Assembly (NCBI GenBank): GCA_014621425.1
Contig: JAANBB010000070.1
Span: 1 to 64,000 of the forward strand
DNA length: 64,000 bases
Direction: 5' to 3'
DNA from: Cylindrodendrum hubeiense
Taxonomy: Eukaryota > Ascomycota > Sordariomycetes > Hypocreales > Nectriaceae
In this document: positions 12,572 to 22,831 of the stretch, in pieces
How positions within the stretch are numbered: position 1 is the stretch's first letter
Layout of the letters: the number at the start of each line of letters is the position of its first letter
Translations under genes and position numbers: made by a program
Notes under the pieces: generated by a model
Seen by the model: the letters and a program-made list of their open reading frames with translations, nothing else
The model's database searches: none
Told to the model about the DNA's origin: nothing

Positions 12572-13423
12572 ATGATTTCCATGGCAGCTCCGCGCGACGA
12601 CGAGTTCATCTGGACTCTGGAATCATCACACCGCTTGACCCCACGCATCAGTCTCCACACCTTTACCAGGTCCGGTCAGCCGGGTCGCAGCACCAATATT
12701 CGCCCTTCCGGAAAGGTCACTCTGCAGTTTCCCCCAGATCTCGACCCCATTGCAGGGTCCCACAACCTCAGCGAGGAGGACCGTCGCCTGGACTTTACGC
12801 CATGCCACTTTGAGCACGACGCATCTGGGAATCTGGCCTCCTTTTCTTTTATGGCTGGCAATGGGAGAGTTGCTGGGCTGATAGGCCTTCCCCGGCCGCA
12901 AGGGCAGTTGACTGCGCGACTTGTCGATGTCGGCAATGGGTTTCCGGATAACTTACTAGCTTCAAATGAGGGAAAAGCATGCATTGCTGGCGGAACTGGC
13001 ATCGCATGCTTCTTATCCCTCGCATCTGGACGAGGTTGGCAGGATATAAGTGAGGAGAGTGAGTCCACGCTCATGTGCAGTATCCGAGGCGATGACTTCA
13101 AAATCATCGAGTTCTTCCTCGAGAAGCAAATTCTCAACGTCTCTGACTGGGCGTCTGTCCGAATATTCATAACATCCGGGGATGACGTTGACGGATTGAC
13201 TGCTGGGAAACCCGAAAGCTGGTGGCGGTCCCGTTTCGACAGCCTGCGCCAACAGTTCCCAGGGCCACTTGAGTTTAGCCTAGGTAGAATGGCGCAGAAG
13301 GATTTAGAGCCGTTCCTGGCTGAGGCATCCACAGATATTTTGTTCTGCGGAAGCAAATCTTTAGAGTGGCAGATTAAGATGTGGTCACTAGGTAGAGCGG
13401 CGGTGCACTGCACCGAAAGGTGA
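12572..13423 (+). CDS. Ferredoxin-reductase-like (FNR) flavoprotein oxidoreductase
   Basis: Single-exon protein of about 283 residues from the chosen start (MISMAAP). An in-frame ATG at 12512 would add 20 residues. The layout is an FAD-binding beta-barrel followed by an NAD(P)-binding half. The first half has RLDFTPCHF, a variant of the R-x-Y-S/T-x-P flavin-binding loop. The second has the nucleotide-binding loop GGTGIACFLSLA and, near the end, DILFCGSKSLEWQIKMW, which fits the C-terminal C-G-x-x motif of the FNR superfamily. Substrate and electron partner are unknown. No iron-sulphur or globin domain is fused, so it is probably a one-domain soluble reductase. Its position between the MFS transporter and a Zn2Cys6 regulator suggests a role in a small catabolic or detoxifying set. 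Confidence 0.7.
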   Translation: MISMAAPRDDEFIWTLESSHRLTPRISLHTFTRSGQPGRSTNIRPSGKVTLQFPPDLDPIAGSHNLSEEDRRLDFTPCHFEHDASGNLASFSFMAGNGRVAGLIGLPRPQGQLTARLVDVGNGFPDNLLASNEGKACIAGGTGIACFLSLASGRGWQDISEESESTLMCSIRGDDFKIIEFFLEKQILNVSDWASVRIFITSGDDVDGLTAGKPESWWRSRFDSLRQQFPGPLEFSLGRMAQKDLEPFLAEASTDILFCGSKSLEWQIKMWSLGRAAVHCTER

Positions 13424-13657
13424 AATAAGCTTATACATACATAAAACTTCTTTTCGCTGTAGTTTGCATTGACCAGTTTTATTGTTGGAGATAAATATTA
13501 TGTGTGCGAACGACAATGGGTGCGCGTGCAACACTTGCAGATATACTCATCGCTCAAATCAACTGCCGCACGTTCTTGCTTCCCAGCTTTCAACAAAACG
13601 GTGGTCACCACCCTGTACTGCCAAACATAACGCCTACCTAACCACCAACGCAAAAGA

Positions 13658-15925
13658 TTATCTCAAAAACTCATCCAAATCAGCTATTGCTGGGATTCCC
13701 CTCAGGTTCGTGGCACCATCCAGTTGCGCAAAAATCGATTCTTCAAACTCGTCCGGTACGTTAAATGCGCCAAAAGGGCCATCGATCCCATCGAATTCAC
13801 TGTCTTGTGGCAAGAACTCAAGTTCGGATGCACCATTCAAGTTGTCAAACTCTGTGTTGAGGCTGTCGAACACACCTTTGCTCGATTCAAGGCTTTCCAG
13901 CCGATGAGTCTCTACTGCTTCGTGTGCTTTTTGGTTCAGTTCGCCCACTACTGTACGCAGGGCCCTGAATCCTTCGTCGTCGATAATCTCCAGAAGCTTG
14001 TCAAACAGATTGAGGGCTCGGAGAGCCAGGTGTTGGTCAAAAGCCACTAGCTCATGTGACGGATTGAGCGACATGTTCGCAAGGATAATGATGAGCCCGG
14101 AGAAGTGAGCGCAGCTGCATTGCCTGTCGGGAGTTAGCTGTGAGTTACCATAGGGAATATTCCCACTTACCAGACAAGACATTCGGTTGGTGTTGCTCCT
14201 TGGAAAAGGTTCATACAACCCCGGCTGATCTCGACGCACTTGTTCCATCCTTCCGGCAACGGGGCTGATTGATCCTTGTTGCTGATGCAGGTGGGGTTTT
14301 TAAACTTATTGGGGACGAGCGCCATGCTACGAATTGCCGACCGACTAAACGAGCTTATCCTGTTTACCCAGTCCGCGTTGTGGCTGTAGATTCCATGGGT
14401 CATGACCTCGGCCAGGAGAAATGCGTGGTGCATCTTGGTCAGCTGCACCAGCTGGCTTGGTCCCACATTGGCTGCAACCTGCTCGATTTGGAAGACGGGG
14501 GGGATGCGCTCATACCATTTTTCGAGCATTGCTTGCAGGCGCGCAACGCGCTGCTGGCGTTCCAGGCCCTTGATCTTGGTGGCTCTGTTGGAATAAAGCA
14601 GATCATAGACCTTGCCCTCGATATGGGCAAGCTCGACGCGCCTCCTATGGTAGTTGAAGTGAGCCTGGCCGTTTTGCGTCCAGATGAAGCCAGTGTCATC
14701 TGTCGGTGCCATTGCTGGAAGGGGAATATCAATATCATCGTCAAATAGGGAAGACGGCGTGTAGGCTCTCAGAGATATGTCCTGCCACAGTGAGTTCATG
14801 TTCTAAAGCTCTCAGTGACAGTGCACTCACCTTGTCGAGAGTGTAGGCGATCCAAAACACGCGGGATCTTTGTTCAGTTTCTTCAGGAGTGAATAGTTTC
14901 GAAGCTTCTGCCGCGTGCAGTCCCAGTCGATGGGCCAGTTTCACCGCGGTTCCGATGATGACACTGGCGGGTTTTGGGTCTCGACTGTTCTGGAACAGCA
15001 TGACGACGCCGAGCAGGATCTGCACTCCAACCATGTCCCAGTCTCTAGTAACTAGCTCTGAAAGAACCGCCTGTGCGCTCTTGAGACAGCGGTCGGCCTT
15101 TTCGATTTGCACCGCGGGAGTGTCCATGGCTGTGAGCTTGGGAGTGCGGTAGCCGAGTGCCAAGACGATCTGGACAGCTGCCCAGGTTCCTCTATCGCGG
15201 GGGGTGGGATCATTGTACCAAGAATAGAGCATCTTCATGAATGTAGGATGGTGGAACAGAGGAATCACCGAGTTGAATCCATCGAAATAGTGGTCGATGG
15301 TGGGGAGAATCTCATCCAGCGGCGGCAGGGCAAAGGCATCTGGTTCGGGGCCGTTGTAGACATGTGGCTGGATTGGATCAAACCTCCACGGATTTGAGGC
15401 CCGCACCTCGTTTAAAACGGGTTCCTGCATGGCTGGATCCGCCGTCGTGTCTGCTTGGTCGAAGTCGTCGCTGCTTCCAGAATTGGCCTGGGGTACACGG
15501 TTTGCACCCGCAGGGCGGTGGGCGTCTTTCGCTGTATCGAGAACTTCCTGGAGTTGCTTCTCAATCCTAGCCAGACGGGCCTCCATACTTTCTCCACTCC
15601 CAAGACTACGCTTAAATCAGTTGCAATCGTCTTCGGGGGCCATGTTTGAGCTCATACACAGGTTGGCTCGGTGGTGCTGGTTTAGGCTTGGGCGGGTTCG
15701 CTTTCCGCCGGATAATGCTGGTCTTGCAATCTGCCTTGTATAGAATGCAATTGGAGCACACGGGTTTGAGCATATCACATTTGATCTTTTTTGTGAAGCA
15801 GAGGTCGCATACTATGACATGTCAGTGGGGGTTGTGCTTCTGTTTTGGGGTCACCATACGGTACCTTTGCGCCGGTTGGATCGAGCCACCTCTGTCTCTT
15901 CGGGGGGAGTGTACATTGTCGCCAT
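13658..15925 (-). CDS. Zn2Cys6 transcription factor with fungal MHR domain
   Basis: Nuclear regulator of roughly 650 residues. The first exon (start 15925, MATMYTPPEETEVARSNRRK) splices at GTACCG...CATAG into CDLCFTKKIKC, then CSNCILYKADC. Together these give a complete C-x2-C-x6-C...C-x2-C-x6-C zinc cluster. A second intron near 15602-15655 (GTATGAG...CGTAG) leads to a short coiled coil (MEARLARIEKQLQEVLDTAK). The MHR domain follows: HYFDGFNSVIPLFHHPTF, KLAHRLGLHA and RSRVFWIAYTLDK. Two more introns lie at about 14780-14830 and 14120-14170. The C-terminus is acidic and rich in Phe/Asp, typical of an activation region. It is convergent with the flavoprotein gene and divergent from the esterase gene, whose promoter it is well placed to control. 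Confidence 0.9.
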
Positions 15926-16832
15926 GTTCGAAATTGATGGTCAATAGATGCGGTCCGTTCTATGGCCTTCGATTATCCCCGCATTGAGAACCAAGAAGTC
16001 GCATCAAGTGTCGTCGCATTGAAATGGAGAAGTCAAGTGGAAGTCGAAGACTGCCCCAGGCGCTTACCTCAGTGATTACAAATCGGGCCCTAGCGTCAAT
16101 CCGACAGGGCTGAGGATCCATTTGTGCATGAATAAATATCAACACTAAGAGCGAGCTCATAGATCTGAATAAGTTACATTCAAGAGCAGTAAAAGTAATA
16201 TTTATAGAATTTAGTAATATTAATAGCTGCCCAACGGGTATCTATTATCGTGTAACAACATTGCCTATATACGAATAGGAGCCCATAATTGGCAGAATGG
16301 TCGCTCCTACGCGCGATCCTCATATGATGGATGGATGAGAATCAGAGTGGGTCTACATTGTCTGCCGGTTTAGACCGCCGGGCCGAAATTAAGTCTTGAC
16401 AGAGCATTGTTTTCGGTCCTCCGTATATTCATGGAGGTGGAGCAGATCATATCGGATAATCAAGTTGTAAATCTTCGCTCTTTTTGGGCTGCAGCAACAG
16501 CGTCATTAGATGTAGCATCATGATATACGCGTACAATATCACGCGATGAATCCACGGCGAGCTCGATAAGGCTTAGTTTCACTCCACGGTGAGCCCGATG
16601 AAGCTTAGTTTCCCGTCCGCGGCCAGCCTGATAAGGCTTAGCTTGGCTAAGATGACCCTCTCCTTGGGTAGCGTTGGGCTGATCTGATCTGACGGCTCCG
16701 CATTTGAATGATGTGCAATAATAAATGTTCATGCCGTCGCTCTTCTCATGAGACCGTCATTTGGCTTGCACACAAATATTTTCCGTTTGAAACCTCCTCA
16801 ACCACCTGCATCGCCTACGGCTGGACACCAAA
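15926..16832. other. Divergent intergenic region, regulator / esterase
   Basis: About 900 bp with no convincing gene. The centre (16190-16260) is AT-rich. It carries the threefold 32-bp repeat described separately. Confidence 0.5.
16551..16647. repeat. Three imperfect 32/33-bp direct repeats in esterase promoter
   Basis: Copies at 16551-16582, 16583-16615 and 16616-16647 share the frame tcc-cgg---agc--gat-aagcttag. All begin TCCRCGG, a CGG/CCG-type half-site. They sit 185-280 bp upstream of the esterase start and could be clustered binding sites. That use is inferred. Confidence 0.7.
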
Positions 16833-17774
16833 ATGGCAGAGCACGGCTTTTTCCAATATCTGCGACTCAAGCTCATCGTCTCCTTGTTCCGGTTCATGAC
16901 CTTCAGACGACGCCTGGCCGGAATCGAAAAAGACTTGGCCATATCTGATAATCCCGACCGAAAGCTTGTGCAAATCCCATCGCGTGATACTGGGAGATTC
17001 ATCGAAGCTTGGCTCTACTCGCCCCCTGGCTCCAACACTTCGCCCCAAGCCAAGAAGCCTGTCCTCATCAATTGGCACGGAAGCGGCTTCATCTTCTCAA
17101 ATCTCAGCACCGATGTCGCCTTTTGCAGCCGAATTACCCGCGATACCGGAGCCTTGGTTCTGGATGCAGATTATCGCAAGGGCCCGGAGGTCCCATTCCC
17201 CGGTGCCTTCCATGATGTAGAGGATACTCTCAAGTGGGTGGCGAGTCAACCGGAACACTTCGACCTCCAACGTGTCGGGGTCTCCGGCTTCAGCGCCGGA
17301 GGAACCCTGGCTCTAATTGCGGCTTCGTCTCTGAGAAAGCAGTTCGTACCGCTCGAAATATCTCTCGTCATTGCGGTCTATCCTGGAACGGATTTGGCGG
17401 TTGACCCTGCTACCAAGACGGTCCCCAACCCTATCAGGCCGATCCCTGCATGGGCGGCGGCCATCTTCAACGACTGCTATGTCCCAGACGTTTCGTTACG
17501 AACCGACCCTCGAGTCTCCCCTGCCTTTGCCGACCCTGCATCATTCCCAGCTACAGTAGCGATGATCACCTGCGAGGGAGATATATTTGCCCCAGAGGGC
17601 ATTAAGCTGGCAGAAAAGTTAGTTGATGGGCAACGAAAGGTTATCAACATCAACATCAAAGGAGTTCGTCATGGGTTTAATCATGCAGCTGAGCCTGGAA
17701 CAAACGATTGGGAACAACGAGAATATCTTCACAAGGTATCGATTGAAACCGTCAAGGAAGCGTTTAGTCTATAA
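16833..17774 (+). CDS. Alpha/beta hydrolase fold-3 esterase (hormone-sensitive-lipase family)
   Basis: Hydrolase acting on carboxylic esters, 313 residues, single exon. The oxyanion-hole motif is HGSG (82-85), a variant of the family's HGGG. The nucleophile elbow is GFSAGG with Ser154. The acid is Asp250 in CEGDIFAPEG and the base His280 in VRHGFNHA, so the catalytic triad is complete. The N-terminal 30 residues are hydrophobic then basic (KLIVSLFRFMTFRRRLAG) and may form a lid or a membrane-associated helix. There is no clear signal peptide, so it is probably intracellular. The ATG at 16833 gives the family's normal length. Divergent neighbour is a Zn2Cys6 regulator; downstream is an Old Yellow Enzyme on the opposite strand. 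The natural substrate is unknown; metabolite-cluster acyl esters or lactones are possible. Confidence 0.93.
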   Translation: MAEHGFFQYLRLKLIVSLFRFMTFRRRLAGIEKDLAISDNPDRKLVQIPSRDTGRFIEAWLYSPPGSNTSPQAKKPVLINWHGSGFIFSNLSTDVAFCSRITRDTGALVLDADYRKGPEVPFPGAFHDVEDTLKWVASQPEHFDLQRVGVSGFSAGGTLALIAASSLRKQFVPLEISLVIAVYPGTDLAVDPATKTVPNPIRPIPAWAAAIFNDCYVPDVSLRTDPRVSPAFADPASFPATVAMITCEGDIFAPEGIKLAEKLVDGQRKVININIKGVRHGFNHAAEPGTNDWEQREYLHKVSIETVKEAFSL

Positions 17775-18178
17775 ACCTTCAACGTAATGGATGATTGCGG
17801 AGTCTGGCTATTGCCACTTGAGGTGGACGGGTCGATAATTAAAGTTTTGAGCAAATCTTAATTTACCCAGTCCCGAGAAATCATTAGCCACTAAACGTAG
17901 AGGGCAGTGTTATTCACACGACAGGTCAGATTGACGTGTCTTTTTATTTCGCCTTCCAACACGTGTCGTAAAGACCAGTCATAGGCCTGACTGGTCAGTG
18001 GTGGGCAGTCTCGGGTCCATCCATCGACGAATACATGAGGTATGCTTTTAGCAATCATTCGTCGTGCAAACGGCAATCAGTTCGGTTCTAAAAGTAATCG
18101 CAATGCGTATTCTGGCTATGCTGTGTCTATGATGCTCTATATAGTTGTCGTCCCCAATGTCACTCCAGGCTCTATCTC
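17775..18178. other. Convergent 3' region
   Basis: About 400 bp between convergent genes (esterase and Old Yellow Enzyme). No feature is apparent. Confidence 0.5.
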
Positions 18179-19654
18179 TCACTTAGACGCAACAGTGCCA
18201 TATGGCGCCAGGGGTCCGGAATACTGGATAGCGCGGATGTACTCCATGTTTGGTCCATCCTTAACCACATTCTGGTACCACTCCCCCATATCCCGTCCAA
18301 ACGTCTCGATGGCCACGGGGTCGTTGTGCCTCACTGGCTCCTTGCCCTTGGCGACCTGTGAAATCTGCGATAGCGCGACGCCCATTCCCAGGCCAAAGTC
18401 GGCCTCCACGTCCCCGAGAGGCTTCAGCGCTCCCTGGATGCGGCCCTCGATGAGGTCGATGGGCAATCGCGGCTCTGCGGCTGCCGGTCGGCCGATGGCG
18501 ATTCCGTCGAAGGAGTCGAGAGCCTTGACCATGGCGCCGAGCGATCGCAGGCCGCCCACGATGTACGTCTTCATCTTGTGGTCAGCGCTCAGGGACTTGG
18601 TGACCGTCTCGGCCCACTCCAGGAAGAAGCCCTCGCGCTTCTGGGTCGACTCCTTCTCGTAGCCCATGCCCAGGGCCTCGTACGTGCCGCCGCTGAGCTC
18701 GACAAAGTCGAAGCCCAGCGCCTCGAGCCGCTCGCACAGCTCATTGGCGTCCGCGGGGGTGACGCCGCCGTCCTGGAACTCGACGCTGTTGAGCTTGGCC
18801 GAGACGATGAAGTCGGCGGGCACGCGCGCCTTGATGGCCCGGGCGATCTCGGAAACCAGGCGCAGGCGGGATTCGATGGTCTGGGGGCCGTACTCATCGG
18901 TGCGCTTGTTAGTGGTGCGCGAGAGGAACTGCGAGATCAGGTAGCCGTGGGCCGCGTGCAGCTCGATGCCGTCGAAGCCGGCCTTGTGCAGGTACTCGGC
19001 GGCGTGCGCGAAGCCCTCGACGATCCTGGCGATCTCATCCTTGGTCGCGGCGTGGGGCTTGCCAAAGGTCATTCCCATCTTGGGCTCTACAATGCAGGGT
19101 CAGCCTTGGCATACGGAGTTTATGGTATTAAAGGACTTACCAAGTTGCACATCGGAGGCGGAGATAGCCACCGGGTTCAAGCGGGCCTGCACCTGTCGGC
19201 CGGGGTGAGTGACCTGGGCGACGATCAGGCTGCCGTCAACCTTGGCAGCGGCAGAGATCTTCTTGAAGGCCTCGAAGCGCTCTCCCTCAGGGGGGCACTC
19301 GGGCGTGATGACCATGTCGGCGAGGCCATCCAGAGCGTCAAACTCAATGTCGATGTTTCCAGTGATGATGACGCCCCAGCTGTTCTTTCCCTCGCCCCAT
19401 CTGCCAACTGTTAGAATCCATTTCTCAGGCATTGGGGGTCAATGCTTGTTAACATACCGCTTGTACAGCTCAACAAGCTCGTCGTTGGGAATTCCTCGCT
19501 CTGAGGGGACCTTGGGGCTCCAGCTTGCGAGAGCTTCGGCCATGGGGCTCTTGAGGAAGCGGTTCTTTGAAACTCGTCCGGAGGGGTGGAAGTGAAGCGG
19601 TTGGGCCAATGGCTCAGGGCTCACGGACTCGGAGCTGTAGCGTTCTGAAGACAT
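18179..19654 (-). CDS. NADH:flavin oxidoreductase / Old Yellow Enzyme family
   Basis: FMN-dependent ene-reductase-type enzyme of about 425 residues in three exons, starting MSSERYSSESVSPEPLAQPL at 19654. The TIM-barrel signature is clear: FLKSPMAEALASW near the N-terminus, VAQVTHPGRQ, then GFDGIELHAAHGYLISQFLS with the HAAHGYL motif typical of the family, NKRTDEYG, and the FMN phosphate site at YIVGGLRS and DGIAIGRPAAAEPRLP. Introns at about 19080-19140 and 19400-19460 restore the frame. The coding sequence is much more GC-rich than its neighbours. No signal peptide, so likely cytosolic. It shares a 718-bp upstream region with the divergent Zn2Cys6 regulator at 20373, which may control it. 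Substrates such as enones, or an aromatic-ring catabolic role, are possible. Confidence 0.93.
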
Positions 19655-20372
19655 TGCGAATTGTGATTTGCTGAAATGAATTGCTAAAGAATTGCTGGAA
19701 AATCGATATTGGTTATTGATGGTGTACTTGTTGTGAACGCCGCGGATGCTGTGTACTGTCTTGTCTATTCCAATCCAGCTCCCTCCCCCAATTACTTATA
19801 CACTCTCCCTGCTCCGAAGCCGTCGCCGTGGACCTCATCCCTGCCTTACAAACCCACAACGTTATCGCGTCTCCAAAGCCAAATCAGAGTTTCATCATCT
19901 CCATGGCGCCTGAGATGGCACGATCCGCACTGGTAGCCTGCGGGTCTTATGCAAAACCCCAGGCGTTGCCGTATTGGGCTCGCCGCCGCGGACTTCCACG
20001 GCGATTCTGGGCGGAGAAATGCAATTAGTAATGCTGCCGGCGGAAAAGCTGAGTCACTCGTCCGTTCGGCGGCCGAGACGGACGGAGTAGCCAATAAGAG
20101 CCCCGAACGAGCTCCCCATCGAAGGATCATCAGCTAGATCCATGCAGCATTCGTCCGTCTTTCGTCCGCGCATCCAACATGCCAACGCCGTTCACAAACC
20201 AGCTCGGATTCCTGAAATCATTCGCCCGTCGTACTTCTGCAGAGCCCTTCCTGTCGGGAACCAGATTCTCTCCGCCTCCGCCGCCGCTGAGTATGCCCTG
20301 CAGCGTCCAGTACTCGGCCGAAGCCTCTGGGGCCATTGCCTGAACGGATCCGCCTACCCTGGACTTACAGCC
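19655..20372. promoter_or_regulatory. Bidirectional promoter, Old Yellow Enzyme / Zn2Cys6 regulator
   Basis: 718 bp between divergent starts. It contains several CGG/CCG triplets and the half-site CGGCGGAA at 20038-20045, also listed separately. Confidence 0.5.
20038..20045. promoter_or_regulatory. CGGCGGAA half-site
   Basis: Identical to one arm of the palindromes in front of the ABC transporter and of the paralogous regulator further right. No matching second arm at the same spacing, so it is weaker evidence. Confidence 0.35.
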
Positions 20373-22513
20373 ATGAGTGAGCCGGCGTCGAAGCGGCGCA
20401 AGGTGCGCAAGGGAACTCGCAGCTGCTGGGAATGTAAGTTGCCCTGATCGCATTTCGATATTCTGGCTCATTGTATCGAGGTCGCCGGCGCAAGATTAAG
20501 TGCGAGTTCAACAGCGATGAGGACGCAGTCTGTGTGGGCTGTATCGCGAGGGAGTCGAGATGCATCTCCCAAGAAGAAGCCACGGAGCCTGTTCCCACTC
20601 CAGATCGACGCCTCGCACAGCGTCTCGGTCGATTGGAGGAGCTTATGGAGAAGCTCGTGAACAACACGTCGTCGGAAAACCCAGCATCACAAAAGATACC
20701 CTCTCCCTCCGAGTCACCAGCCACCGGCCCTTACACCGTCCTTACAGAGCAATCCGAGGACATCTTTGACAGCACAGCGGTCAGAAACGCCCACCAAATC
20801 GCCTCCTTCACAGCAGGAGAAACACCCCTGAGCAACGTAAGCTTATCCAGCCCCCAACCCTTCACCGTGAAAAGTACCGCCCGCGCCGCCCGGTATGCAA
20901 GCGTCTCCAAGCAGCTCCACGCGCTGCTCCCCGCCCAGCAGACCCTGTACGCCATCTCGCAGCAGAGCCCGGGGGCCAAGTACGTACTGTCCGCCTTCTA
21001 CTCGCAGCAGGACCAGATCGAGGGCAAGCCCGAGCCCATCTCGTCGCTGGCGCAGGTGCCAGATGTGGCGAGCCATCCCGCTATCATCGCCAAGCGCCTC
21101 CTCCAGCTGGCGATATGCATACAGCAGCTGCCGCCGTACTTCGACAGCAGCGGGCATGAGGCTGAAGAAGTCCAACACGGAGACGGATGGATGAATGGGT
21201 CGCCAGTGGCGGGGAGGCTGGTCACGTCTGACGATGACATCGTGGGCTGTCTCGAGGGTCTCGAGTGTCTTATCCTGCAGAGCTTCTTCCAGAGCGACGC
21301 TGGCCATCTGCGCAAGGCGTGGATGACCTCACGCCGGGCGCTCAACATGGCGCAGCTCATGGGCATCGACCGCAAGACGACCACGTCCATCCGCTCCTGC
21401 GACCCGACCTTCGACACCAAGCGCCAGCCGTCGCCGGCGGTGCTGTGGTTCCGCATCAACTGCAGCGACCGCTACCTGTCGCTGATCCTGGGCCTGGCCA
21501 TCGGCTCGCGCGACGACACCCTCATGTTCGAGGACAGCGGCGTCAACGAGCCGCCCAGCGACAAGCTCGGCAAGCTGTACTCCATCATCGCCGGCAAGAT
21601 CGCCGACCGCAACCACCTGAGCGGCAGCGAGGCCTACGTCATGACGCAGTCCATCGACATGGAGATCGAAAAGGCCGCCAAGATGATGGACGCGCTGTGG
21701 TGGAAGCTGCCCGACATGGCCATCTGCTGCAGCTCGTCCGACACGTGCATCGACGACATGTCGGTCGTCAAGATCCAGGTCCGCCACTTCTCGCTGCTCA
21801 TCCTGCTGCATCTGCCGTACCTCCTGCAGGCGCCGGGCCAGCGGCGCTACGAGTACAACCGCACGACGTGTCTGCAGGCCAGCCGCGACGTGCTGTCGCG
21901 CTTCCTCGAGTTCCGCAGCGCCTACACGCAGGCCGTGTCGGGGCGCCACGTCGACTACTCAGCACTGATCGGGGCCATGACGCTGCTGCTGGGACACCTG
22001 TGCCCGTCGTCGTTGACGCCCGAGTATGAGGCTCAGCGTGCGCAGGACCGGGCCATGGCGGAGACGGTGCAGCAGAAGATGCACGAGATGGGCGTGCTGA
22101 ACAACGACCGGCTGTGTCTGGAGTCGGCAGAGACAATCCGACAACTCCTCCCTATCGTTCGGAGACCGGGCCTCGGAGGCAGTGGAGATGAGAGAACTGT
22201 GCACCTGAACATTCCATTCCTGGGGACAGTCAACATCCACCCTGGCCCGACTCCTCCTACGAGTATACTACCATCAACAGGCTCGACACCCGCTAGCCAT
22301 CCAACCGCAGACGCCGGCATTATCCCAGCGGCATGCTTTGAGCCAGCGAACTCCGTTTGCCCGTATATATCCATGGACGACGTAAGCCCTGACTGTCCTG
22401 GGAATTCCACACACTTTACCGAGTGGCCGTGTTTCACCGCGGATCCGGAGGACTGGGCGTTGCAAGGGGTTGACACGACGTATTGGTCTATGTTGAACAA
22501 CAACATTACGTGA
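20373..22513 (+). CDS. Zn2Cys6 transcription factor (paralogue of the regulator at 55241-57776)
   Basis: Nuclear regulator of about 695 residues. Exon 1 (20373 to about 20431) encodes a basic stretch ending KGTRSCWE. The intron (GTAAGTTG...TCGAG) joins it to CRRRKIKCEF, and CVGCIARESRC completes the zinc cluster. A short coiled coil follows (RLGRLEELMEKLVNN). The middle region has GHLRKAWMTSRRALNMAQLM and LWFRINCSDRYLSLILGLA, the core of the fungal MHR domain. The C-terminus closes with DWALQGVDTTYW. These motifs recur closely in the regulator at 55241-57776. The coding sequence from 21300 to 22000 is strikingly GC-rich, which produces long antisense frames. Divergent partner is the Old Yellow Enzyme gene, a likely target. 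Confidence 0.9.
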
Positions 22514-22831
22514 CAAGATAATAATATATAACTTGGAGGCATATTAGGAATAATGTATGTAGTGTGGCCAAGCCCTATAATAAAGAAACCTCCATGGAAC
22601 ACCATAACGAATGCATACGTGCGGACTAGGTCTCGCATAACAAGACATGAACAGGGGGCCTGCATGGCCAGGGTATTTCCGTCTCCAAGCGTCTGTGGAT
22701 GATGCCTGAACCAACAAACTCCAAAAGCAATAAAACAATCCGTGAAACATGAACTCCGGGATTCCGATGAATGATTGTGTCAAGGGGACACCTACGCAAA
22801 AGGGGTCGACATTCCCACATGCGGGCACTTC
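22514..22831. other. Convergent 3' region
   Basis: About 320 bp between convergent gene ends. Only presumed 3' untranslated sequence. Confidence 0.5.

Noticed and set aside
18578..19414. 278-residue plus-strand open frame
   Set aside because: Exact antisense of the Old Yellow Enzyme gene; the GC-rich codon use removes stops. No domain.
21265..22029. 254-residue plus frame and 206-residue minus frame
   Set aside because: Overlap the GC-rich core of the Zn2Cys6 regulator in other frames; low-complexity Arg/Ala/His composition.
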